Positions 1 through 6,934 of a stretch of DNA of 64,000 bases are shown piece after piece (the first letter of the stretch is position 1; each line of letters starts with the position of its first letter). Under the pieces are notes generated by a model, which searched no databases, was not told the DNA's origin, and saw only the letters and a list, made by a program, of their open reading frames with translations. The translations under genes were made by a program, and so were the position numbers. Source of the DNA: Micromonospora phaseoli (lineage in GTDB: Bacteria; Actinomycetota; Actinomycetes; Mycobacteriales; Micromonosporaceae); contig NZ_FNYV01000013.1 of the NCBI RefSeq assembly GCF_900109115.1, positions 1-64,000 on the forward strand, written 5' to 3'.

Positions 1-231
1 GCGCTGCCACCGACGGAACAACCCGTACACCGTCTGCCACGGCCCATACGCTGCCGGAACGTCACGCCACGGCGAACCGACCCGCATCCGCCACCGGATC
101 CCGTCGATCAACTGCCGTCTAGTCCATTTCGGCGGACGTCCCGACCGTCCAGGGCGGGGCAACAACGGCTCCAGCGCCGCCCACTGCCCGTCGGTCAGAT
201 CGTGTCGCCTCGTCACCGCTAAGGTGGCCAC
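1..231 (-). CDS. IS5-family transposase, N-terminal 77 codons (partial)
   Basis: Reading the minus strand from GTG at 231 gives an open frame to the window edge. It contains the N-terminal pattern common to IS5-family transposases: LTDGQWAALEPLLP, then a Gly/Arg/Pro-rich stretch, RRQLIDGIRWRMR and GSPWRDVP. This region precedes the catalytic DDE domain, which is not in the window. A GGAGA ribosome binding site sits five bases before the GTG. Codon use is less GC-biased than in neighbours (TTA as codon 4, AGA), consistent with mobile DNA. The gene points away from panD, in the same direction as the panC-panD transcript, so read-through could reach it. Whether the full transposase is intact cannot be told. 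Confidence 0.85.
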   Translation of the reverse strand, partial: MATLAVTRRHDLTDGQWAALEPLLPRPGRSGRPPKWTRRQLIDGIRWRMRVGSPWRDVPAAYGPWQTVYGLFRRWQR

Positions 232-287
232 GAGGTCTCCGGTATGAAAGTTCGTCTTGGTCGATGAACCCTCTACCGGAGACCTCG
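231..287 (-). promoter_or_regulatory. 14-bp perfect inverted repeat covering the transposase ribosome binding site
   Basis: Arms at 231-244 and 274-287 are exact reverse complements (14 of 14) with a 29-base loop. The inner arm contains the GGAGA ribosome binding site and the first base of the GTG start of the transposase. A transcript entering from panD would contain both arms and fold so that the start is hidden. A transcript starting within the loop or inner arm would not. This matches the anti-read-through hairpins known from several insertion sequences. The function here is inferred from geometry. Confidence 0.6.
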
Positions 288-349
288 CTGTCTATCGATC
301 ACCGACACGCCCACGCGGGATCAGACGGTTTCATTTTTGAAACAGGCCC

Positions 350-401
350 TAACAAGGGGCCCTTTCACCTCATGAGGCGTTAAGAAGGGGCCCTTCCTTA
401 C
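350..401. repeat. Paired GGGGCCC structured repeat at the panD 3' end
   Basis: Two near-palindromic units, GGGGCCC at 356-362 and 387-393, lie 31 bases apart. Between them CCTCATGAGG (368-377) is a perfect palindrome. The outer units can pair with each other, giving a long stem with an inner hairpin. The TAA stop codon of panD (398-400) lies in the right flank of the element. A second copy with the same layout sits inside the AtuA-family gene (56484-56528). It may serve as a transcription terminator for panD. Similar G/C-block repeats are, from memory, frequent between Micromonospora genes. Confidence 0.6.
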
Positions 402-817
402 ACCGAGAGGGGGTTGGGGACGGGGGTGCCGGCGGTGCCGGGGGCGGCGGTCGACGGGTCGGTGCCCAGGTCGATCACCTTGTTCTCGGCGTCGACGTGC
501 ACCACCCGCGGGCGGTAGGTGCGGGCCTCGGCGTCGTCCATCTGCCCGTACGAGATCAGGATCACCAGGTCTCCCGGGTGCACCAGCCGGGCGGCGGCGC
601 CATTGATGCCGATCACACCGCTGCCCCGCCGGCCCGGGATGACGTACGTCTCCAGGCGCGCGCCGTTGGTGATGTCCACGATCGCCACCTGCTCGCCGGG
701 CAGCAGGTCAGCCGCGTCGAGCAGATCCTCGTCAACGGTCACCGAGCCGACGTAGTGCAGGTCCGCCTGGGTCACCGTGGCTCGGTGGATCTTGGACTTC
801 AGCATCGTGCGGTACAT
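398..817 (-). CDS. panD: Aspartate 1-decarboxylase precursor
   Basis: PanD converts L-aspartate to beta-alanine, the amine half of pantothenate, in the cytosol. The 139-residue proenzyme begins MYRTMLKSKIHRATVTQADL and shows the self-processing site Gly24-Ser25 in HYVGSVT, where cleavage creates the pyruvoyl cofactor at Ser25. Lys9 and the following GINGAAA segment are typical of the family. Length is normal for actinobacteria, with a Pro/Thr-rich tail of about 20 residues. It lies 29 bases after panC and is the last gene of a DUF2520-panC-panD operon. Its stop codon falls within the structured repeat, suggesting that the repeat forms the transcript end. A second ATG at codon 5 is possible, but the longer start matches mycobacterial PanD. 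Confidence 0.97.
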   Translation of the reverse strand: MYRTMLKSKIHRATVTQADLHYVGSVTVDEDLLDAADLLPGEQVAIVDITNGARLETYVIPGRRGSGVIGINGAAARLVHPGDLVILISYGQMDDAEARTYRPRVVHVDAENKVIDLGTDPSTAAPGTAGTPVPNPLSV

Positions 818-846
818 CGGGACGCCTTTCGCGGGTCGGGTGCGGG

Positions 847-1737
847 TCAGGAAGACGGATCGAGCCGGAGCGGGGCGTTGTCGATCAGGCGGGTGCCGCC
901 CACCCAGGCGGCGACGAGCAGCCGGGCCGGGCCGCGGACCGGTCCCGGCTCCAGGTCGGGATCGGTGAGCACCAGATAGTCGAGTCGCGCGCCGGACTGG
1001 CCGGCGCCGAAGGCGACATGCGCGGCGGTCAGCACCGCCGCGGCGTCCCGGCCGGCCTCGGCGGCCTCGGCACCGGCTCGCAGCGCCCTGGACAGGCTCA
1101 GCGCCACCTGCCGCTCGGCGCCGGAGAGGTAGCGGTTACGGCTGGACAGCGCCAACCCGTCCGGCTCCCGGACCGTGGGCACCCCGACCACCTCGACCGG
1201 GATGTCCAGGTCCCGGCACATCCGCCGGACCAGGGTCACCTGCTGGTAGTCCTTCTCGCCGAAGAAGGTCAGATCGGCCCGGGTGAGCTGCAGCAGTTTC
1301 AGCACCACGGTGAGCACGCCGTGGAAGAAGCCCGGCCGGCTCAAGCCCTCCAGGTCCTCGCCGAGCGGCCCCGGGTTGACCCGCACCGCCGGCTCGCCGC
1401 CGGGGTACATGTCCGCGACCGAGGGGGCGAAGACCAGGTCGGCGCCGGCCCGCCGGCAGACTTCAAGATCAGCTTCGAGGGTACGCGGGTAACGGTCGAA
1501 GTCCTCGTTCGGCCCGAACTGCAACGGGTTCACGAAGATCGTCACGATCACGTGGTCGGCGCGTTCCCGGGCGGCCCGCAGCAGCGTCTCGTGGCCCTCG
1601 TGCAGGGCGCCCATGGTCATCACCACCCCCACCGTGCCGGTGAGAACGGCCCGCGCCCGCGCCAACTCGGCCCGGGTGTGCAGCAGTTCCGTCACGTGAT
1701 CCACCTCGCTCGACACCCTCGTCCCGCCCGCCGTCAT
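847..1737 (-). CDS. panC: Pantoate--beta-alanine ligase (pantothenate synthetase)
   Basis: PanC joins pantoate to beta-alanine with ATP, through a pantoyl-adenylate, to make pantothenate. The 296-residue protein has the nucleotidyltransferase HIGH-like motif MGALHEGH (residues 42-49), FVNPLQFGPNEDF, the pantoate-binding GFFHGVLTVV segment, GEKDYQQ, and LSSRNRYLS in the KMSKS-like loop. All are typical of the family. The ATG start overlaps the TGA of the upstream DUF2520 gene by four bases (ATGA), implying translational coupling. The partner enzyme PanD, which supplies beta-alanine, follows. Ketopantoate hydroxymethyltransferase (panB) is not in the window. Confidence 0.97.
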   Translation of the reverse strand: MTAGGTRVSSEVDHVTELLHTRAELARARAVLTGTVGVVMTMGALHEGHETLLRAARERADHVIVTIFVNPLQFGPNEDFDRYPRTLEADLEVCRRAGADLVFAPSVADMYPGGEPAVRVNPGPLGEDLEGLSRPGFFHGVLTVVLKLLQLTRADLTFFGEKDYQQVTLVRRMCRDLDIPVEVVGVPTVREPDGLALSSRNRYLSGAERQVALSLSRALRAGAEAAEAGRDAAAVLTAAHVAFGAGQSGARLDYLVLTDPDLEPGPVRGPARLLVAAWVGGTRLIDNAPLRLDPSS

Positions 1738-2696
1738 GCCGCCACCTCGGTCTGGTCCCGACCCAGGACGCCGAAGAGGGGCTGCGCGTCGACGGGACGC
1801 AGCCGGCCGGCGGCCACGGCCCGGTCGGCGGTGCGGCGAGCCAGCGCCAGGTAGGGGGCGACCGACTCGGGCGCGGCGACGGCGAGCCGGGAGAGATGCC
1901 GCTGCACGGTGCCCGCGTCGCCCCGGGAGACCGGGCCGGTCAGCGCGTCGTCGCCGAGCCGCAGCGCGTTCTCCAGGGCGGCGTGCAGCAGCGGAGCGAG
2001 CACCTTCTCGGGCTGGCCCACCCCGGCGTCGCGCAGCCGATCGGCCGCCTCGTTGACCAGGGTCACCAGGTGGTTGGCGCCGTGCGCCAACGCCGCGTGG
2101 TAGAGCGCCCGGTCATCCTCGGAGATCCACTCGGGTACGCCGCCGAGATCGGCGACCAGCCGGGCGGCCAGCGGACGCAGTTCGGCCGGCGCGGTCACCC
2201 CGTACGAGATACCCGGCAGCCGATCGAGGTCGTCGGGCGTACCGGCGAACGTCATCGCGGGATGCAACGCCAGCGGACGGGCGCCGACTGCGGCGGCCGG
2301 GGCCAGCACCGCCAGACCGTGCGCCCCGGAGGTGTGGGCGACCACCTGGCCGGGGCGGAGCGCACCATCGGCGGCCAGACCGGACACCACCCCGGCGAGC
2401 GCGTCGTCGGGCACGGCGATCAGCAGCAGATCGGTGGCGGCCCGGGCGACCGAGGCGGCCGGGCGGCGGGAGACGGTGGGCAGCAGCAGCGCCAGACGGG
2501 CCCGGGACGCGCCGGAATCTCCGGTGGCGGCGATCACCCGATGGCCGGCGGCGGCCAGCGCGGCGCCCAGGGCGGCGCCGACCCGACCGGCGCCGATGAC
2601 GCCGACGGTCAGCACGGCCGGGGTGGCGACCCGGGTCGGTGCCCCGGGCGCGGGTCGCCGACGGGCGGTCGGTCGGGTGCGCAGCGGTGCGCTCAT
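1734..2696 (-). CDS. Rossmann-fold / DUF2520 oxidoreductase-like protein
   Basis: This 320-residue protein carries an N-terminal dinucleotide-binding motif GVIGAGRVG (residues 32-40) and a C-terminal helical half of the DUF2520 type (ALYHAALAHGANHLVTLV onward). It resembles the ketopantoate/6-phosphogluconate dehydrogenase fold. The same gene precedes panC in M. tuberculosis (Rv3603c). The fixed linkage to panC and panD, with a 4-base overlap into panC, suggests a pantothenate-related reductase, perhaps supplying pantoate where a classical panE is missing. This is inference; the substrate cannot be read from sequence. A basic, Pro-rich leader of about 25 residues precedes the fold, so an internal start is possible. 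Confidence 0.85.
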   Translation of the reverse strand: MSAPLRTRPTARRRPAPGAPTRVATPAVLTVGVIGAGRVGAALGAALAAAGHRVIAATGDSGASRARLALLLPTVSRRPAASVARAATDLLLIAVPDDALAGVVSGLAADGALRPGQVVAHTSGAHGLAVLAPAAAVGARPLALHPAMTFAGTPDDLDRLPGISYGVTAPAELRPLAARLVADLGGVPEWISEDDRALYHAALAHGANHLVTLVNEAADRLRDAGVGQPEKVLAPLLHAALENALRLGDDALTGPVSRGDAGTVQRHLSRLAVAAPESVAPYLALARRTADRAVAAGRLRPVDAQPLFGVLGRDQTEVAA

Positions 2697-2809
2697 GTCA
2701 CGATCCAGTCCTCGAGATGGGTACCGGTCGAGGGCAAGTATGCGTCGTTGGCACGGACCTGAAACAAGGATGTGTGAAATCGTTCACCGACGTTCGAGGA
2801 GGTCCGGCG

Positions 2810-3859
2810 ATGTCGATGCGGTGGCGGGGCGCGATGCAGTCGGCGCTCTACGGAGCCGAGGGCTTCTTCGTCTCCGGAACCGGGCCGGCGGCCCACTTCC
2901 GCACCAGCGTGCACGCCTCCCCGATCTTCGCCTCGGCCCTGCTCCGGTTGGTCCACCAACTCGACGCCGCCCTCGGCTTTCCCGATCAGTTCGACGTGGT
3001 GGACGTGGGCGCTGGGCGGGGTGAACTGCTCCACGCTCTCTCGGTGGGGGCCACCACGGTCGCCGTCCATACCGCGCCGGTTGCGCTGGCCCGGCGGGTA
3101 CGGTTCACCGCCGTCGAACTCGCCCCGCGCCCCGACGACCTCCCCCAACAGATCATCTGGACGAACGAGATCCCCGCCAACCTCACCGGCCTGCTCCTGG
3201 CCACCGAATGGCTCGACAACGTCCCTCTCGACCTGGCCAGCCGGACCGAGGACCGCTGGCACTACCTCCTGGTCGACCCCGCCACCGGCAACGAGACCAC
3301 CGGCGAACCAGTCAGCCACGAAGACGCCGCCTGGCTACGAACCTGGTGGCCACCACCAGCACAGCGTGCGGAGATCGGGCGCACCAGGGACGAGGCGTGG
3401 GCCGACGCCGTCGGCCACGTCGACCGAGGGCTGGCGTTGGCCGTGGACTACGGGCATCTGCGTGGTGAGCGGCCGCTCGGCGGGACGTTGACCGGATACC
3501 GGGGCGGGCGGCAGGTGCGGCCGGTGCCGGACGGCTCCTGCGACGTCACCGCGCAAGTCGCCATCGACGCGGTCGCCTCCGCCGGTGCGCGGGTCGCCCG
3601 GTGCGCGTACTCCCTGGGATCGCAGCGGGACGGGCTGCGCGCGCTCGGGGCCGACGGCGGGCGACCACCACTGAGCCTGGCCGCCCGCGACCCGGCCGGT
3701 TACGTGCGGGCGCTGGCCGAGGCGTCGGCGGCGGCTGAGCTGACGGACCCGGCCGGCCTCGGCGGGCACTGGTGGCTCTGGCAGCCGGTCGGCCTGCCCA
3801 CCGAAGAGATCCTGGTACGGAACCGCCCCCCGGAGGACCGTTCCGTACCAGGATCCTGA
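2810..3859 (+). CDS. SAM-dependent methyltransferase, MidA/NDUFAF7-like
   Basis: The ATG at 2810 follows AGGAGG (2797-2802), giving 349 residues; longer frames upstream would overlap the divergent gene. Near residue 63 the motif VVDVGAGRGELLHAL is the SAM-binding loop, and ATEWLDNVPLDL (about 130) is the NE-x-x-D-x-x-P-type motif typical of the MidA/NDUFAF7 (PF02636) family. LALAVDYGH and LGGTLTGYRGG match the later family blocks. In mitochondria NDUFAF7 methylates a conserved arginine of the complex I subunit NDUFS2. The next gene here is a homologue of that subunit, so NuoD methylation is the likely role (inference). The 3' end of the gene is covered by a perfect 16-bp inverted repeat. Confidence 0.8.
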   Translation: MSMRWRGAMQSALYGAEGFFVSGTGPAAHFRTSVHASPIFASALLRLVHQLDAALGFPDQFDVVDVGAGRGELLHALSVGATTVAVHTAPVALARRVRFTAVELAPRPDDLPQQIIWTNEIPANLTGLLLATEWLDNVPLDLASRTEDRWHYLLVDPATGNETTGEPVSHEDAAWLRTWWPPPAQRAEIGRTRDEAWADAVGHVDRGLALAVDYGHLRGERPLGGTLTGYRGGRQVRPVPDGSCDVTAQVAIDAVASAGARVARCAYSLGSQRDGLRALGADGGRPPLSLAARDPAGYVRALAEASAAAELTDPAGLGGHWWLWQPVGLPTEEILVRNRPPEDRSVPGS

Positions 3860-3871
3860 TCGGATCAGGAC
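3808..3871 (+). terminator. Perfect 16-bp stem-loop plus second hairpin across the methyltransferase stop
   Basis: Arms 3808-3823 and 3840-3855 are exact reverse complements with a 16-base loop rich in C and G. Immediately after, TCCTGATC and GATCAGGA (3854-3871, one-base spacer) form a second stem. The stop codon TGA is at 3857-3859. No U-tract follows, as is common for actinobacterial terminators. It separates the methyltransferase from nuoD by about 40 bases and may reduce read-through or set relative dosage. Confidence 0.5.
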
Positions 3872-3908
3872 CGGGCGTCCACCGCCGGAACCGGACGTTC
3901 ATGGCACG

Positions 3909-5090
3909 ATGGCGGGCATGACCACGGGCGACCTGCGCGAGCTGACCGTCGGTACCGGCGCCGGGCTGGTGGCGGGCGTCGGTGGGGAGCAGCTCGGCAC
4001 GGACATGGTGCTCAACATCGGGCCGCAGCACCCCTCGACGCACGGCGTGCTGCGGCTCAAGCTCGTCCTCGACGGCGAGCGGGTGCTCGCCGCCGAACCG
4101 ATCATCGGCTACATGCACCGCGGCGCGGAGAAGCTGTTCGAGGTACGCGACTACCGGCAGATCATCGTGCTGGCCAACCGGCACGACTGGCTCTCGGCGT
4201 TCGCCAACGAGCTTGGCGTGGTGCTCGCGGTGGAACGGCTGATGGGCATGGAGGTGCCGGAGCGGGCCACCTGGCTGCGGATGGCGCTCGCCGAGCTGAA
4301 CCGGGTGCTCAACCACCTGATGTTCCTCGGCTCGTACCCGCTGGAGATCGGCGCGATCACCCCGATGTTCTACGCCTTCCGGGAGCGCGAGACGCTGCAG
4401 GCGGTGATGGAGGAGGTCTCCGGCGGTCGGATCCACTACATGTTCAACCGGGTCGGCGGGCTCAAGGAGGAGGTACCGTCCGGGTGGACCGGACGGGCCC
4501 GGTCCGCGATCGCCGAGGTACGCCGCCGGATGCCCGACCTGGACAACCTGATCCGGCGCAACGACATCTTCCTGGCCCGCACGGTGGGCGTGGGGGTGCT
4601 CTCCGCGGCCGAGGCCGCCGCGTTCGGCGCGTCCGGGCCGGTCGCCCGGGCCTCCGGGCTGGACCTGGACCTACGCCGCGACGATCCGTACCTGGCCTAC
4701 GACCAGCTCGACGTGCCGGTGGTCACCCGGAACACCGGCGACTGCCACGCCCGTTTCGAGGTGCTGCTCGACCAGGTGTACGCCTCACTCGACCTGGCCG
4801 AGCAGTGCCTGGACCGGGTCGACCGGCTCACCGGGCCGGTCAACACCCGGCTGCCGAAGGTGCTGAAGGCACCCGAGGGGCACACCTATGCCTGGACGGA
4901 GAACCCGCTCGGCATCAACGGCTACTACCTGGTGTCCCGGGGCGAAAAGACACCGTGGCGACTGAAGCTGCGCACCGCCTCGTACGCCAACGTGCAGGCG
5001 CTGGCCACCCTGCTGCCCGGTTGTCTGGTGCCGGACCTGATCGCCATCCTCGGCTCGATGTTCTTCGTGGTCGGCGACGTCGACAAGTGA
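3909..5090 (+). CDS. nuoD: NADH-quinone oxidoreductase subunit D paralogue
   Basis: This is the 49-kDa subunit of respiratory complex I (NDUFS2/NuoD), which forms part of the quinone-binding site with NuoB. The 393-residue sequence has NIGPQHPSTHGVLRL, IIGYMHRGAEKL, RHDWLSAFANELG, RTVGVGV, YDQLDVPV and the C-terminal SMFFVVGDVDK, covering the family end to end. No other nuo gene is present, so it is a stand-alone copy, probably in addition to a main nuo operon. The arginine in YMHRGAEK (codon 4119-4121) aligns with the arginine methylated by NDUFAF7 in animals. The start could also be the ATG at 3918; neither has a clear ribosome binding site. Confidence 0.88.
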   Translation: MAGMTTGDLRELTVGTGAGLVAGVGGEQLGTDMVLNIGPQHPSTHGVLRLKLVLDGERVLAAEPIIGYMHRGAEKLFEVRDYRQIIVLANRHDWLSAFANELGVVLAVERLMGMEVPERATWLRMALAELNRVLNHLMFLGSYPLEIGAITPMFYAFRERETLQAVMEEVSGGRIHYMFNRVGGLKEEVPSGWTGRARSAIAEVRRRMPDLDNLIRRNDIFLARTVGVGVLSAAEAAAFGASGPVARASGLDLDLRRDDPYLAYDQLDVPVVTRNTGDCHARFEVLLDQVYASLDLAEQCLDRVDRLTGPVNTRLPKVLKAPEGHTYAWTENPLGINGYYLVSRGEKTPWRLKLRTASYANVQALATLLPGCLVPDLIAILGSMFFVVGDVDK

Positions 5091-5148
5091 ACCGGGGCGG
5101 CCCGCCGCACGTGCGACGCGCCGCCGGTCCGTCGACCTGTGGACCAGG

Positions 5149-6813
5149 TCAACGCCAGCGGTTGGCGCCGCCGTCCCGGGCCGGGTACCCGTAGTCGGGC
5201 TCCTCGGCCTGGTGCCGCCGGCCGTACGGCTCCGGGCCCGACCGCTGCCCACGCACCGGCTCGGCCTGATACCCGTGAGCCGGCTCCTGCTGGTACCCGC
5301 CCACTGCTTCCTGCTGGTATCCGTGCTGGCGGGCCGGGCGCCACTGCGGGGGCACCGGCACCCCGCCGGCCGGGAGCGCCGGCGGGCTCTCCGGCTCACC
5401 CCAGGCGTCCCGCCGCGCCTCGTCGCCGTTGCCACCTCGGTGCTCGTCGCGGCGCACACTGGCCCAGCGGTCCGCCACCCGGTACTCGGTGCCGCTGGGG
5501 TCGGCGTGCAGCTCGGCGCGGCGCTCGCCGACCCGCAACTCGCGGCCCTGCTCGTCGTCCCGTACCGCAGCCCAACGGTCACCGGCGCGCAGCTGCGCCC
5601 AGTACTGACCGGTGTCGTCCACCCGGTGCGCCCGACCGACCGGAGCCGCCTCGGCGGGTACCTCCCATTGCGGCGCACCGCCGTCCCAGCCCCGGTCGTC
5701 GCGGGGCGCGCCCCAGTCGTGGTCGTCGCGGTTCACCGACGGCTCGTCGTAATGGCCGGAGCGGTCGTCGCGCGGCGCGGACCAGTCATCACGCTCACCG
5801 GACCACTGCCGTTCCTCCCTCGGCTGCGGCCAGGAGCGCTCCTCCCCGCGCGGCGAACCGGACCAGGCGCGCTCGTCGTTCACCGCCGCGTCCGCCCAGG
5901 CGCGCTCGTCATGCTGAGCCGGACCGGACCAGGCGCGACCACCGTCCCGGCGGGGTCGGTCGCCGCCGTCGGACCAGGCACGGTCGTCGCGGTCCGGGCC
6001 GTGGCCGCCCCGCGCGTGCTCCTCCGGCTGCTTCGCCGGCCAGGTGGCCGGGTAACCGCCGTACCGGTTGCCGGACTCGCCGACACCACCGTCCATGATC
6101 GTGTGCCGGGTGGTGACGTGCACGGTCTCGGTGTGCCGGACCACCCCCAGCGGGCGCGGCGCCGGATCGCCGGGACGGTTGTCCTGCTCCGGCCGGGCAG
6201 CCGAACCGTAGACCCCGGCGGCGCCGCTTGCCGGTCGATCTCCACCGTGCGCCGGCGGGCGGTCTCCGCCGTAGACCGGTGCGCGCTCGCCGGCGTACCC
6301 GCCCTCCGGCCCGCGCCCCGACGGCTGGCCTGCGCCGTACACCCCGGCCTGGCCGGCGGGCCGCTCGGCGTGGGGCACCTCCGGTTCCGGCACCGGCACC
6401 CGGGCCCGGCCCGGGCCGGGCGGCTCCTCGGACCCGGTCGACCCGGCGCCGCCGGAGTCGACTCGCCGCCGCAGCCCGGCCAACGCCGCCTGCGCCCGCT
6501 GGACCTCGTCGAGCGCCTGGTTACCACGTTGGGCGGCGGCCACGATCTCACCGCGCAGCTCCCGCCGCAGCTCGTCGATCTCCTCGCGCAACTCCTCGGC
6601 GTGGGCCTGCCCACCGCTCTCGGTACGCAATGCGATGGAAAGCCCGATCAGCACCACCGCCAGGATCGCCAGCACCGCGGCGAAGCGCAGCGGCCCGTTG
6701 CCGTCGGCGACCAGCAGTATCAGCGCCGCGACCGGGGCCAGGGCGGCACCACCCCAGAAGAGCACGACAAGCAGCTGGGGGTGGCGCGGATCGGCGGGCA
6801 CCGGGGCGGGCAT
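5149..6813 (-). CDS. Membrane-anchored coiled-coil protein with long Arg/Asp/Trp-rich tail (unknown function)
   Basis: The start is taken as ATG 6813, where the protein begins just before its membrane part; the upstream extension is arginine-rich and unconvincing. The 554 residues comprise two hydrophobic helices (about 15-40 and 50-72), a charged coiled coil (EELREEIDELRRELRGEI, about 80-130), and then over 400 residues of low-complexity Gly/Asp/Arg/Trp/Pro sequence. That tail includes repeated DERAW/DDRAW units followed by WGAPRDDRGW-like units. The position, between DUF2520-panC and DUF3180-fol genes, and the two-helix plus coiled-coil layout match M. tuberculosis Rv3604c, which lies at the same place. 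This is inferred synteny; no biochemical role is known to me. Confidence 0.75.
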   Translation of the reverse strand: MPAPVPADPRHPQLLVVLFWGGAALAPVAALILLVADGNGPLRFAAVLAILAVVLIGLSIALRTESGGQAHAEELREEIDELRRELRGEIVAAAQRGNQALDEVQRAQAALAGLRRRVDSGGAGSTGSEEPPGPGRARVPVPEPEVPHAERPAGQAGVYGAGQPSGRGPEGGYAGERAPVYGGDRPPAHGGDRPASGAAGVYGSAARPEQDNRPGDPAPRPLGVVRHTETVHVTTRHTIMDGGVGESGNRYGGYPATWPAKQPEEHARGGHGPDRDDRAWSDGGDRPRRDGGRAWSGPAQHDERAWADAAVNDERAWSGSPRGEERSWPQPREERQWSGERDDWSAPRDDRSGHYDEPSVNRDDHDWGAPRDDRGWDGGAPQWEVPAEAAPVGRAHRVDDTGQYWAQLRAGDRWAAVRDDEQGRELRVGERRAELHADPSGTEYRVADRWASVRRDEHRGGNGDEARRDAWGEPESPPALPAGGVPVPPQWRPARQHGYQQEAVGGYQQEPAHGYQAEPVRGQRSGPEPYGRRHQAEEPDYGYPARDGGANRWR

Positions 6814-6934
6814 GGGTCCGCAGCCTACCGAGAGTTGTGTCACGTGGGAACGGCTCGGCGGCAGGTGTCGGCGGCAGAGACGACGCGGCGCCCCCGGCCA
6901 GGCTGGCCGGGGCGCCGCGGTTGATCGAGTCGAC

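Larger units (their letters stand above)
1..348 (-). mobile_element. IS5-family insertion sequence, right part only (runs off the window)
   Basis: The left edge holds the 5' half of an IS5-type transposase gene on the minus strand and about 117 bases of non-coding sequence upstream of it. The outer end appears to be at 348, where the minus strand reads GGCCTGTTTCAAAAATGAAA, a GG-starting end with an internal short inverted repeat (329-333 with 338-342). The next four bases, 349-352, are CTAA, which fits the YTAR-type target of IS5 relatives. The other end and target duplication lie outside the window, so the boundary is inferred from one side only. Confidence 0.7.

Noticed and set aside
497..979. 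Open frames opposite panD and panC
   Set aside because: Antisense shadows of well-recognised genes; codon pattern follows the real genes.
5212..6924. 570-codon plus-strand frame opposite the coiled-coil protein
   Set aside because: Shadow in GC-rich DNA; the minus-strand product has clear membrane helices and a coiled coil, and the plus-strand product is Arg/Ala/Val-rich without domains.
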